This document shows positions 31,372 to 40,204 of a stretch of DNA of 64,000 nt, one piece after another (the first letter of the stretch is position 1; every line of letters begins with the position of its first letter). The notes under the pieces were generated by a model that was given only the letters and a program-made list of their open reading frames with translations, was not told the origin of the DNA and did not search any database. The DNA comes from SVTX01 sp045538195 (GTDB lineage: Bacteria; Bacillota; Clostridia; Oscillospirales; CAG-272), in NCBI GenBank assembly GCA_045538195.1, contig JAZSRA010000138.1, positions 48,147 through 112,146 on the forward strand, in the 5' to 3' direction. A program made the translations under genes and the position numbers.

Positions 31372-31390
31372 TCCTCGTATTACATACACG

Positions 31391-31419
31391 AAAATCCCCT
31401 CACTTGATGAGGGGATTTT
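31391..31419 (+). terminator. Terminator of rhaA
   Basis: 11-bp perfect stem AAAATCCCCTC / GAGGGGATTTT with a seven-base loop, about 20 bp after the stop. Confidence 0.75.
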
Positions 31420-31422
31420 CAC

Positions 31423-31812
31423 ATATAAAAAACGCTTGCAGCTAAGGCGTGATACTCTTAACGGAGTATCACGCCAGTTCTATTCGCCTGCGGCGAGTTA
31501 TATTGCTCCGCAGTGATATTCGGCTTACGCCGAGTGATATTTGCTTCGCAAGTTTTATAGGCGAATAGAATATCACTGAAGCCGTAGGCTTCAATATCAC
31601 TGTCGCCTCGCGACAATATCACTCTTTGCGAAAGCAAAGAATATCATTTACATAAATCAGAAAAGAGAGAGTCTCACTGAAGTTCGTGAAGCTCTCTCTT
31701 CTGTTTTATCGCCAGTTTCGCATTTGTATTACAAATGCATTGGGCTTACCCATACCCCTATCTTAATTCTCCGATAAGGACAACACCTATAAACCGCAAG
31801 CGTTTTTTATAT
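31423..31812. repeat. 390-bp non-coding element with 17-bp perfect terminal inverted repeats and many internal hairpins
   Basis: Ends: ATATAAAAAACGCTTGC at 31423-31439 and its exact complement at 31796-31812. Inside lie a 12-bp hairpin (31446-31475), a 12-bp inverted repeat TTCTATTCGCCT (31478-31489 with 31559-31570) enclosing small hairpins at 31520-31533 and 31541-31551, then hairpins at 31578-31592, 31601-31615, 31623-31640 (GAAA loop), 31664-31699 and 31720-31738. The hairpins are separated by ATATCACT or its complement AGTGATAT, seen about five times. No coding frame or ribosome site is convincing. It could be a MITE-like mobile element, a structured RNA or both. Confidence 0.7.
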
Positions 31813-31848
31813 ATTCTGATAAGGGCTCGTATATATTGGAAAAGAAGA

Positions 31849-32421
31849 TCATAAAAGGAGCCGCGAATACAAAAGACACCGCCACACGATCAAAGTGCCC
31901 TTGAGCGACGGTCTTCTAAATCTGAAAAAAACGTAAAATCCAATCAATACCAGGAATATCACCAAGCATATTACACCGAGAAAAAAGCTTGCAGGGTATC
32001 TTATAGGGTGGTTCTTGGGATGATCAAAAATACTACAAAAGGCAAACAGCATCACACAGTTCAATCCAAGACCAACAACGGCAGATATGGAAATGGCGGT
32101 AACCGAGGTTTCAACACCACAGTGCCTTGAGAAAAATCGGTTGAAAGTCAACGAAACGATTCCGGTTATAACAACCAGAGCGCCAAATTTCAATATCTGC
32201 CCCATAGTATCATTATATTTTTTGACAAGATATTCTGCAGTGGCACCGTCAGCCCCGCCGATTATGCCAACAGAGCCGTTATTCTCGAGCGTATTCAACG
32301 TACCGACAACAATAAAGGACGCGCACACGACGATCATCGCAAGCCCACAGAGTATAACAAGTGCCGAAAATACAATCCACGCAATTCTCCGCCCCGTTGC
32401 TCTCTTATCCTCTGCCAACAT
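31849..32421 (-). CDS. Integral membrane protein of unknown function
   Basis: The protein has 190 aa with about four membrane helices (roughly 13-38, 76-97, 105-130 and 143-168). A loop between helices 1 and 2 reads GSVGIIGGADGATAEYL, close to the GIIGGADGPT motif of sodium-pumping decarboxylase beta subunits, though the rest is unrelated and far too short. The start codon shares bases with the flavodiiron stop (TAATG), and GAGGAG lies eight bases upstream inside that gene, so translation is coupled. It is the last gene of the long dxs-to-here run. The downstream DNA is the hairpin element. Confidence 0.65.
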   Translation of the reverse strand: MLAEDKRATGRRIAWIVFSALVILCGLAMIVVCASFIVVGTLNTLENNGSVGIIGGADGATAEYLVKKYNDTMGQILKFGALVVITGIVSLTFNRFFSRHCGVETSVTAISISAVVGLGLNCVMLFAFCSIFDHPKNHPIRYPASFFLGVICLVIFLVLIGFYVFFRFRRPSLKGTLIVWRCLLYSRLLL

Positions 32422-34211
32422 TAAACTATCTCCTCAAAATCAGCCGCGCCGTGCTTGCAGAGGGGGCAGATGAAGTCCTCGGGGAGGGTCTCTCCTTCGT
32501 AGACGTAGCCGCATATCTTGCAGACGTAGCCCTTCTTACCCTTGGTCTCGGGCTTGGGCTTGACGTTAGCGTAGTAGTAGGCGTAGGTCATAGTCTCTCT
32601 GTCGGAGATAACTCTCGCCTCGGTTACGGAGCAGATAAACATTCCGTGGGTATCGAGGTCAACGTACTGCTCTACCTTAAGAGACATAAAGGAATTGATA
32701 TTTTTGGGCAGGAATACCAGACCGTTATCGGAACGCAGAGGCTCACAATCTGCGAACTTGTCCACGTTTCTGCCGCTCTGGAAACCGAATTTTTCAAATA
32801 CGGCGAAGGGAGCGTCAACGGTAAGACAGTTGATATTCATAATTCCCGTCTGCTTTATGACGTGGTGAGAATAGTTCGCCTTATTGATGGTCACAGCGAT
32901 CCTATTGGGAGTATTAGTTACCTGAGTGACAGTATTTACTATGAGACCGTTGTCCTTCTTCCCGTCGTGGCAGGTTACCACATAGAGACCGTAGCCGATC
33001 TTAAAGAGGGCGGTCATGTCGTTCTTATTTGCGGTGGAATCCTGTTGAGCGAGATAGTCACGGCAAAGCTCCTCCGCAAGAGCGTTCAACTGATTAGTGC
33101 TTTCCTCGTTGAGAGCCGAAAGGATCTTGACGGTATTTTCCGCATAGGTCAGGTTCTTGCTCTTTTCAAGCATTCCCTTCATGACCTTTGCAGCCATGGG
33201 CGCCCAGCTACCATTCTCGATAAATGCAACGGTTCTGTTGCTGTAATTGCGCTCGGTCAAGTGATTGATAAATTCTCTCATAAAGGGGAAAATTTCGGCG
33301 TTATAGGTAGTGGTAGCCAATACGAGTTTACTGTATCTGAATGCATCCTCCACCGCCTCTGCCATATCGCATCTGGCAAGATCGTTGACCACGACCTTTG
33401 GGCAACCGTTAGCTCTCAGCTTATCGGCAAGCTGAAGAACTGCCTTTTTGGTGTTGCCGTAGACCGAGGTATAGGCGATAACGATTCCCTCCTCCTCAAC
33501 CTGATAGCTTGACCAAGTGTTATAAAGACCAAGGTAATATCCAAGATTTTCGGTAAGAACGGGACCGTGAAGGGGGCAGATAGTCTGAATATCAAGTCCT
33601 GCCGCCTTTTTAAGGAGAGATTGAACCTGCGCGCCGTATTTGCCGACGATACCGATATAGTAACGTCTTGCCTCGCAAGCCCATTCCTCGTCTGCATCAA
33701 GGGCTCCGAATTTGCCGAAGCCGTCAGCCGAGAAAAGAACCTTATCACAACTATCGTATGTGACTATGACCTCGGGCCAATGCACCATAGGAGCGGTCAC
33801 AAAGGTCAAGGTATGCTTTCCGAGACAGAGGGTTTCTCCTTCGCCAACAACGACCTGCTTGTCCGAGAAATCCTTGCCGAAGAAGTTCTTCATCATAACG
33901 AACGCCTTTGCCGAGGAAACTATCTTCGCCTCGGGATAAGCATTCAGGAAGTTGACGATATTCGCGCTATGGTCGGGCTCCATATGCTGAATGATCAGAT
34001 AGTCGGGCTTTTTTGCGCCAAGTGTGTTCTGAATGTTATCAAGCCACTCGTGGGTGAAATTAGCGTCCACGGTATCCATAACAGCGATCTTTTCGTCGAT
34101 TATAACGTACGAATTGTAGGAAATTCCGTTAGGAACTACGTACTGACCCTCGAAAAGGTCGATCTTACGGTCGTTAACGCCTACGTATTTGATATCGTTT
34201 GTAATTCTCAT
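32421..34211 (-). CDS. Flavodiiron protein fused to flavin reductase-like and rubredoxin domains
   Basis: The protein has 596 aa from the ATG at 34211 (GGAG nine bases upstream; a TTG five codons earlier contains that site). Domains in order: a metallo-beta-lactamase-like diiron domain with HMEPDH at 76-81 and the later VHWPE and CPLHGP segments; a flavodoxin domain beginning IAYTSVYGNTKKAV near 255; a flavin reductase-type split barrel (about 405-545, MTALFKIGYGLYVVTC); and a C-terminal rubredoxin with two CxxC pairs (CKICGYVYEG, CPLCKHG). Flavodiiron proteins reduce O2 or NO to harmless products in anaerobes; the added domains should let this one take electrons from NAD(P)H without separate partners. 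Confidence 0.93.
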   Translation of the reverse strand: MRITNDIKYVGVNDRKIDLFEGQYVVPNGISYNSYVIIDEKIAVMDTVDANFTHEWLDNIQNTLGAKKPDYLIIQHMEPDHSANIVNFLNAYPEAKIVSSAKAFVMMKNFFGKDFSDKQVVVGEGETLCLGKHTLTFVTAPMVHWPEVIVTYDSCDKVLFSADGFGKFGALDADEEWACEARRYYIGIVGKYGAQVQSLLKKAAGLDIQTICPLHGPVLTENLGYYLGLYNTWSSYQVEEEGIVIAYTSVYGNTKKAVLQLADKLRANGCPKVVVNDLARCDMAEAVEDAFRYSKLVLATTTYNAEIFPFMREFINHLTERNYSNRTVAFIENGSWAPMAAKVMKGMLEKSKNLTYAENTVKILSALNEESTNQLNALAEELCRDYLAQQDSTANKNDMTALFKIGYGLYVVTCHDGKKDNGLIVNTVTQVTNTPNRIAVTINKANYSHHVIKQTGIMNINCLTVDAPFAVFEKFGFQSGRNVDKFADCEPLRSDNGLVFLPKNINSFMSLKVEQYVDLDTHGMFICSVTEARVISDRETMTYAYYYANVKPKPETKGKKGYVCKICGYVYEGETLPEDFICPLCKHGAADFEEIV

Positions 34212-34239
34212 TGTTTTTATCTCCAATTTATTATTTCGC

Positions 34240-34926
34240 TTATATCTGCGGCAGTAGTATTACGCCCGATTCTAAAAGCGATTTGATAAACTCAACTATA
34301 ATAGGTATGATTTCACTGGCAGCCACATCTGAAAAGGATTCTACAAAAACGGGCGCTACTGCAAGCAAAAGAGAGCTTACTAATGCTAAAATGGGGGCCA
34401 GAGCAGGTGAAAGAGTTGTCAATACTCCAAGCAAGCTTGTAAACGTTGCTCCTGCCAAAGCAGCCAAAACTCCCAAAACTATGGCAAGCACCAAGGCGAT
34501 AACGCCCAATACAATCATAAGTAATACAGACAAGCCTAATACTACCGTTGAAATTATTCCAACAACAAAGCCAAGCTTTGCCTTTTTAGTACTATTTCCC
34601 TTTTTCTTGGCTATATGTGCAAAAACTATTGAAAGAATTGCCAAAACAAGTGCGGGTAAGCAGAAAAGCGCATGAATAAAAGGTGTTATCTCCAAAAGCA
34701 ACGTTGACACTATGGTCAGCGGAGCAAAAATAATATTCAACAATGCGCATCCAAGTGAAACAAGTGCTAATACCAAAGATATTATTGCCCACACACCGCC
34801 GGGATGTTTTTTATTCTTTTCGATGTTTAACAATTCTACGTTATATGTATTCTCTGCGTTCTCGCTAACATCATTGGATTCGCCGTTTTGAGATGCGTCA
34901 ACAACTTCATTAATTTTTTCTTCCAT
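34240..34926 (-). CDS. DUF4190-like membrane protein
   Basis: The protein has 228 aa. An acidic, disordered cytoplasmic N-terminus (about 1-42) leads into a DUF4190-like helical hairpin (WAIISLVLALVSLGCALL ... FAHIAKKKGNS... LGFVVGIISTVVLG), followed by a long run of hydrophobic residues to the end. The family is common in Bacillota and has no known function. The next gene upstream on this strand encodes a second protein of the same layout, so they are tandem relatives. It lies 28 bp before the flavodiiron gene. Confidence 0.65.
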   Translation of the reverse strand: MEEKINEVVDASQNGESNDVSENAENTYNVELLNIEKNKKHPGGVWAIISLVLALVSLGCALLNIIFAPLTIVSTLLLEITPFIHALFCLPALVLAILSIVFAHIAKKKGNSTKKAKLGFVVGIISTVVLGLSVLLMIVLGVIALVLAIVLGVLAALAGATFTSLLGVLTTLSPALAPILALVSSLLLAVAPVFVESFSDVAASEIIPIIVEFIKSLLESGVILLPQI

Positions 34927-34992
34927 AATTAGTTACCTCATAATTGTCAATTAAAACTATATTTACTGCTTAAATTAATAACGCAACGCACG

Positions 34993-35643
34993 TTACCAAG
35001 GTAACATCATTTTTGCTAAAAAGCTCAATAACAGATTGATCATTGGGTAGACCACAAGCAAAAATACACCTAAAATGCCGAACATCAAAAAGTCAAGCAG
35101 CAGAAAAACGCAAAAAGATATGATCAATAGCAAAATAAATGCTATAGGAAGCATCGACAGAAACAGACATATAAGCAATCCAACAATACCGCTTACCATT
35201 CCTACTGTTGAGTATATAGATTTATGCCTGCCTATTTTAGATGCAATAGCGAAGCCTATTCCTATCAAAGCAAAAACAGCATTTCCTATAAATACACTAC
35301 ATGACAGTAATCCAAAAATAAAGGATATGACCGAGTATTCCTGTAATACATTCTCGTCGTATTTCTGCTTTGAACGCTTCTTTTTACGATCATAGTCGAT
35401 TTCGTTATTCCGCGTGTCTATCTCGCAGGAATCGGCACTCGCGCGCTTGAAATCCTCCTCGTCTAAATGTATCTCGACTGGTTCATCGTCAAAATGATCG
35501 CACTCCGAGGTGTTTTCCTCTTGATGTTCTTTATTCAAGGGGTCTCCGAGGGACTTTTTATTTTTGGTCTCCTCGGGCTTACCCTCTTGATCTGTATTTT
35601 GAAGCTCAGCTTCACAAAATTGAGTGTTTTTTTCATCTTTCAT
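34993..35643 (-). CDS. DUF4190-like membrane protein with long acidic N-terminus
   Basis: The protein has 216 aa. The first 95 residues are very acidic and hydrophilic with a basic patch at the end (DYDRKKKRSKQKYD). The second half has the DUF4190-like pattern VISFIFGLLSC ... GIGFAIASKIGRHKSIYSTVGMVSGIVGLL and then two more hydrophobic segments. It follows glmM by 32 bp. Architecture is like the next gene although the sequences have diverged. AT content is higher than in glmM. Function unknown. Confidence 0.62.
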   Translation of the reverse strand: MKDEKNTQFCEAELQNTDQEGKPEETKNKKSLGDPLNKEHQEENTSECDHFDDEPVEIHLDEEDFKRASADSCEIDTRNNEIDYDRKKKRSKQKYDENVLQEYSVISFIFGLLSCSVFIGNAVFALIGIGFAIASKIGRHKSIYSTVGMVSGIVGLLICLFLSMLPIAFILLLIISFCVFLLLDFLMFGILGVFLLVVYPMINLLLSFLAKMMLPW

Positions 35644-35675
35644 AATTAAACACCTAAATTATAATAAATTTGCGT

Positions 35676-37043
35676 TTACTCAACCGAATATCCTTGCTTG
35701 CAGATCTCATCGGTAACGATCTTGATACAACTGCGGCAGGTTTCGTCGTCCTTTGCCTCCGACATTACTCTGATAAGAGGCTCTGTTCCCGACTTGCGAA
35801 GCAACATTCTTCCGTCTCCGCAAAGAACCGCCTCGGCACGCTTCAGAGCCGCAAGCACGTTTTCGTCCTTCATAACTTTATCCTTGTCGCTTTCGCGGAC
35901 CTTTACGTTCACGATAAGCTGGGGATAGGTAACTACAGGCTCTGCCAGCTTTGCCAAAGTGGACTTTTTGGCAATCATGACCTCCATCATCTTAAGGCTG
36001 GTAAGCACGCCGTCTCCCGTGGACGCAAAGCGGCTGAATATGATATGACCCGACTGCTCGCCGCCGATGCAGTTGTTATGCTCGGACATATAGTCGTGAA
36101 CATTCTTGTCACCTACCGCGGTCTGGGCGTAGTCAATGCCTATCTCGTCAAGCGCCTTGAAGAAGCCAAGATTGGACATAACGGTCGCAACTACCGTATT
36201 GTTGGTAAGCTCGCCAAGCTCTTTGAGGTAACGGGCATAGATATAGAGTATCTTATCGCCGTCTACTACCTGACCGTTTTCGTCAACGCAAAGGCAACGG
36301 TCTGCGTCACCGTCGTAGGCAAAGCCTACGTCCATACCGTTCTCCACGACGTACTTACAGAGGTTTTCAATATGGGTACTTCCAGCGTCACGGTTGATAT
36401 TCGTTCCGTCGGGATCGGCATTAATAACGTAAGTTTTTGCTCCGAGAGCGTCAAATACCGCTTTTGCGATAGTCCAGGAGGCGCCGTTAGCGCAGTCAAG
36501 GGCTATCTTATACTTCTTGAAGGAGTACTTGCCAAGGGAGATGAGATAGCCGACGTAGCGGTTTCTTCCAGCAACGTAGTCAACTGTACGGCCTATCTTT
36601 TCCTTAAGCGCAAAGGGTATTTCTCCGATCTTGCCGTCAAGATAATCCTCTACCTTATCGATTATCTCGTCATCCATCTTCTCGCCCTGAGCGTTAATGA
36701 GCTTGATTCCGTTATCGTAAAAGGGGTTATGGCTTGCAGAAATCATAATTCCGCAGTCAAAGGAATCGACCTTGGTAATATAAGCGACCGAGGGAGTGGT
36801 TGTAACGTGCATAAGGCAGGCATCGGCACCCGATGCGGTTATTCCCGCAGCAAGAGCGTACTCAAACATATAAGACGAACGTCTGGTATCCTTGCCTATA
36901 AGGATTCTTGCGCCCTCGTCGTCGCCCTCGTGGTTCTGTCCGTAGTACCATCCGAGAAAGCGTCCGATCTTAAACGCGTGATCAACCGTCAAAACAACGT
37001 TAGCTTCGCCTCTGAATCCATCTGTTCCAAAATATCTTCCCAT
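35676..37043 (-). CDS. glmM: Phosphoglucosamine mutase
   Basis: The protein has 455 aa (family about 450) from the ATG at 37043, GGAG eight bases upstream. Converts glucosamine-6-phosphate to glucosamine-1-phosphate for UDP-GlcNAc and cell-wall synthesis. Motifs: MGRYFGTDGFRG at the start, the phosphoserine loop ISASHNP, metal-binding DGDADR and the C-terminal phosphate-binding RKSGTEPLIRVM. The adjacent upstream gene encodes a left-handed beta-helix protein resembling the acyltransferase half of GlmU, which would act one step later. Confidence 0.95.
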   Translation of the reverse strand: MGRYFGTDGFRGEANVVLTVDHAFKIGRFLGWYYGQNHEGDDEGARILIGKDTRRSSYMFEYALAAGITASGADACLMHVTTTPSVAYITKVDSFDCGIMISASHNPFYDNGIKLINAQGEKMDDEIIDKVEDYLDGKIGEIPFALKEKIGRTVDYVAGRNRYVGYLISLGKYSFKKYKIALDCANGASWTIAKAVFDALGAKTYVINADPDGTNINRDAGSTHIENLCKYVVENGMDVGFAYDGDADRCLCVDENGQVVDGDKILYIYARYLKELGELTNNTVVATVMSNLGFFKALDEIGIDYAQTAVGDKNVHDYMSEHNNCIGGEQSGHIIFSRFASTGDGVLTSLKMMEVMIAKKSTLAKLAEPVVTYPQLIVNVKVRESDKDKVMKDENVLAALKRAEAVLCGDGRMLLRKSGTEPLIRVMSEAKDDETCRSCIKIVTDEICKQGYSVE

Positions 37044-37079
37044 CTTCTTTTCTCCAATCAAATTTATATATTATTAGGG

Positions 37080-37742
37080 TCAAACGCGTTTAACAATATT
37101 TTCACTCGATTTGAATATCGAGCCTTCAGGCACGACTCCGCGAACCGAGGACAAGGGATATACCGAGGATTCTCTGCCGACCACAGTTCCTGGATTGAGG
37201 ACAGACCCACAGCCTATCTCAACGAAGTCGCCAAGCATAGCGCCGACCTTTTTTCTGCCCGTCTCAATTTTTTCTCCGTCTTGAACCTTTATAACGACGA
37301 GAGTTTTATCGCTTTTTACGTTACTTGTGATCGAGCCTGCACCCATGTGTGACTTATAACCCAAAATACTGTCGCCGACGTAATTGTAGTGAGGAACCTG
37401 GACGTTATCAAAAAGTATGCTGTTTTTAATCTCAGTAGAGTTGCCTACCACACAATTCTCTCCGACAAGGACACTTCCGCGTATAAAGGCTCCGGGTCGA
37501 ACCTCGGTATTATGCCCGATAATGCAGGGACCCTCAATATAGTTGTTGGGGTAGATTTTGGCGCTTTTTGATATCCACACGTTCTCGCCTACCTTGTCGT
37601 AAAGCTCACCGTCAAGGGTATTTCCAAGGGCAAGTACCATTTCCTTGATGCCCGCAAGAGCCTCCCAAGGATACGTGTAACCGGAAAGATAGTCTTTCGC
37701 AAGAGTGTGTGAAAGATCGTAGAGATCGATAATTTTCACCAT
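37080..37742 (-). CDS. Left-handed beta-helix acyltransferase-like protein (GlmU C-terminal type)
   Basis: The protein has 220 aa from the ATG at 37742 (AAAGGA six bases upstream; the ATG five codons earlier has no well-placed site). Hexapeptide repeats run from about residue 60 (VWISKSAKIYPNNYIEGPCI ... IGHNTEVRPGAFIRG ... VGENCVVGNSTEIKNS) to the end. No nucleotidyltransferase domain is attached, so it is either a stand-alone acetyl- or acyltransferase or a sugar-nucleotide pyrophosphorylase-like protein. The neighbour glmM supports a role with glucosamine-phosphate, which remains an inference. Confidence 0.82.
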   Translation of the reverse strand: MVKIIDLYDLSHTLAKDYLSGYTYPWEALAGIKEMVLALGNTLDGELYDKVGENVWISKSAKIYPNNYIEGPCIIGHNTEVRPGAFIRGSVLVGENCVVGNSTEIKNSILFDNVQVPHYNYVGDSILGYKSHMGAGSITSNVKSDKTLVVIKVQDGEKIETGRKKVGAMLGDFVEIGCGSVLNPGTVVGRESSVYPLSSVRGVVPEGSIFKSSENIVKRV

Positions 37743-37790
37743 AAAAAATCCTTTCATCCTTAAGTTTAAGGCAAATATAATATGAAATTT

Positions 37791-40181
37791 TTATTTCAAT
37801 TCAACTACGGTAACTCCGCCGTCGCCCTCTCCGAACTGACCTATACGGAAGTTCGAAATTCGTTTATCGCCCTTGAGAAACTTCCAAAGTGCTGTCTTGA
37901 GCGCTCCCGTGCCTTTGCCGTGGATAAGTCTGACGGTCCTGACGTTAGCTAACGTCGCCTCGTCAAAGTATTTATCAACCGCAAGCCAGGCTTCGTCGCC
38001 CGTCATACCTCGCAGGTCTATCTCGTCCTTAAAGGTGGTGGTACGCGTTACCGAATAGGAGGACGCTTTGATCTTTTTATCTCCGCTTATGACCTTAGGT
38101 TCATTCTCCTTGAGACGGAGATCATTGATATTTACTCTCGTCTGTAAAATGCCCGCTTGAACTCTTACATTGCCCGACTTGTCGGGATCGTCAAGGAGAG
38201 TAGCTTCGCTTCCAAGTGTCACCACAGTAACGAGATCGCCCTTTTTGAGTTTCCTCGGCAGAACGTAATTTTCGTCGATCTTAGGCTTTTCCACGGGGTC
38301 GAATTTATCGGAATTTTCTCTCCAATGGTCTCTTACAGCCCGTCTTGCTCTGTCAAGCTCACTGCCGAGATTTTCGGAGTCCTTAGCCTTACGCACCTTG
38401 TCCATCTGCTCCATAATGAAGTCGCTGGAAGCTTTAGCGCTGGTCACCATACTGACCGCCTTCGCTCTTGCCTTTTCAAGCTCACGCTCGGATTCATCAA
38501 GCCTTGACTTTATTTTTTTCTCTGCCTCTGCCTTAAATCTCTCGTAATCGGCACGCATCTGCTCGGTCTCCTCGCGGGCTTTGTCCATTTCAAGACGACT
38601 ACGCTCAAGCTGACCGATGATATCCTCAAATTTTCTGTTATCGCTGCTGATATGCTCCTCTGCCTTATAGATTATCTCACGGGGCAGACCCAGCTTTTCT
38701 GATATTGCGAAAGCGTTTGACTTACCCGGAGTGCCGATTATCAGCTTATAGGTAGGCTTCAGTGTTTCAACGTCGAACTCGCAGGACGCGTTGCAAACGC
38801 CCTCGGTATCAAGAGCATAGGCTTTCAGCTCCGCGTAGTGAGTAGTCGCCGCGCACATAGCGCCCTTGCTTCTTACAAAATCTATGATAGAAACCGCGAG
38901 CGCCGCACCCTCAACGGGATCGGTTCCCACTCCCAGCTCGTCGAAAAGAACCAAGGAACGGTTGCCCACGCTTCCCAAAAATGAAACTATATTTACCATG
39001 TGTGACGAGAAAGTGGAGAGTGACTGCTCAATGCTCTGCTCGTCGCCGATGTCAACGAGAATACTGTCGCAGACCGTTACAACGCTTCCCTCGTCGGCAG
39101 GAATATGAAGTCCCGATTGCGCCATAAGGATGAACAGTCCCAGAGTTTTGAGCGTAACCGTCTTACCTCCCGTATTAGGGCCTGTGATTATCATAGTGTC
39201 GTAGCCGTCGCCAAGACGCACGTTGATAGGAACTACTCTGTCCTTATCAATAAGGGGGTGTCTTGCGCGCTTAAGATCAACTGTTCTCTCCTCTGTGACC
39301 GTGGGAGCGGATGCACTCATAGCGATCGACATCTGCGCGCAGGCAAATGCAAACGCAAGCTCGGTGATGTTTCTGTAATTGAGCCAGATAGCGTCGGAAT
39401 TTTCCGAGACCAGAGCCGAGAGTGCCGAGAGGATCTTTTCGATCTCGTGCTGCTCCTTGGATTCAAGGACTCGAAGCTCGTTATTTGCTTCAACTACCGC
39501 CACAGGCTCCACGAATATGGTCGCGCCCGAGCTTGACGTGTCGTGGATAAGACCCTTGACCTCGTTTTTGCACTCTGCCTTTACGGGGATAACGTATCTG
39601 CCGTTTCGGGTAGTTACGATATTCTCTTGAAGATATTTTGAATGAGAGCCGCCTTGAACGTATTTTTGCAACGTCTCTTTTATCTTGTTGTTTGTAATTC
39701 TGATCTGTCTGCGAATGTTCGCCAGAGTGTCGGACGCCTCGTCGGCGATCAACTCCTCGGAGATTATGGATCGGCTTATTCTCTCCTCAAGGGTGCGGTT
39801 GGGCATAAGACGGTCAAACACCTCGTCGAGAACGGTATCAAAAAGATGATTTCCGTGACAGTAATCCACCAGCATACGGGCTGTGCGAAGCACGGATGCT
39901 ATCGCTAGCAGCTCACCAGGCGAGAGTATCGCGCCCTTGTCTGCTCTTTCGCAGGACTCGGACACGTCCCTTACCATTCCGAACGAGGGCATTCCCTTTG
40001 CGTCACACAATCTTCTTGCGTCTGTGGTACGTCTCTGCTTTTTCAGAACCGACTCTATATCGTCCGAGGGCATAAGAAGCCTTGCCGCCATCTTTGATCC
40101 CTCGGTGGGAGCGTAGGATGCCAGTATTTCGCAGATCTTATCAAATTCAAGTGAACGTAATGTTTTTTCGTTAAAGCTCAT
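37791..40181 (-). CDS. mutS2: Endonuclease MutS2 (recombination / ribosome rescue factor)
   Basis: The protein has 796 aa. MutS-like core and ATPase without the mismatch-reading domain: Walker A GPNTGGKTVTLKT, DELGVGTDPVEGAAL and TTHYAELK. A long coiled coil (about 515-630) and a KOW-like stretch (KKGDLVTVVTLGSEATLLD) follow. The C-terminal Smr nuclease domain has DLRGMTGDEAW and RLIHGKGTGAL. MutS2 is known to limit recombination and, in B. subtilis, to act on collided ribosomes. It follows dxs by 23 bp. The canonical MutS is at 14459. Confidence 0.95.
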   Translation of the reverse strand: MSFNEKTLRSLEFDKICEILASYAPTEGSKMAARLLMPSDDIESVLKKQRRTTDARRLCDAKGMPSFGMVRDVSESCERADKGAILSPGELLAIASVLRTARMLVDYCHGNHLFDTVLDEVFDRLMPNRTLEERISRSIISEELIADEASDTLANIRRQIRITNNKIKETLQKYVQGGSHSKYLQENIVTTRNGRYVIPVKAECKNEVKGLIHDTSSSGATIFVEPVAVVEANNELRVLESKEQHEIEKILSALSALVSENSDAIWLNYRNITELAFAFACAQMSIAMSASAPTVTEERTVDLKRARHPLIDKDRVVPINVRLGDGYDTMIITGPNTGGKTVTLKTLGLFILMAQSGLHIPADEGSVVTVCDSILVDIGDEQSIEQSLSTFSSHMVNIVSFLGSVGNRSLVLFDELGVGTDPVEGAALAVSIIDFVRSKGAMCAATTHYAELKAYALDTEGVCNASCEFDVETLKPTYKLIIGTPGKSNAFAISEKLGLPREIIYKAEEHISSDNRKFEDIIGQLERSRLEMDKAREETEQMRADYERFKAEAEKKIKSRLDESERELEKARAKAVSMVTSAKASSDFIMEQMDKVRKAKDSENLGSELDRARRAVRDHWRENSDKFDPVEKPKIDENYVLPRKLKKGDLVTVVTLGSEATLLDDPDKSGNVRVQAGILQTRVNINDLRLKENEPKVISGDKKIKASSYSVTRTTTFKDEIDLRGMTGDEAWLAVDKYFDEATLANVRTVRLIHGKGTGALKTALWKFLKGDKRISNFRIGQFGEGDGGVTVVELK

Positions 40182-40204
40182 ATCAAAGTTAATTAAAGTA
40201 TAAA

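Noticed and set aside
31571..31648. Regular repeats of ATATCACT considered as a CRISPR array
   Set aside because: Repeats are only 8 bp, the intervening segments are self-complementary hairpins of 15-18 nt rather than unique spacers, and no cas gene is present.
35670..37352. A 560-codon open frame antisense to glmM and the beta-helix gene
   Set aside because: It crosses the boundary of two real opposite-strand genes and arises from their codon bias.
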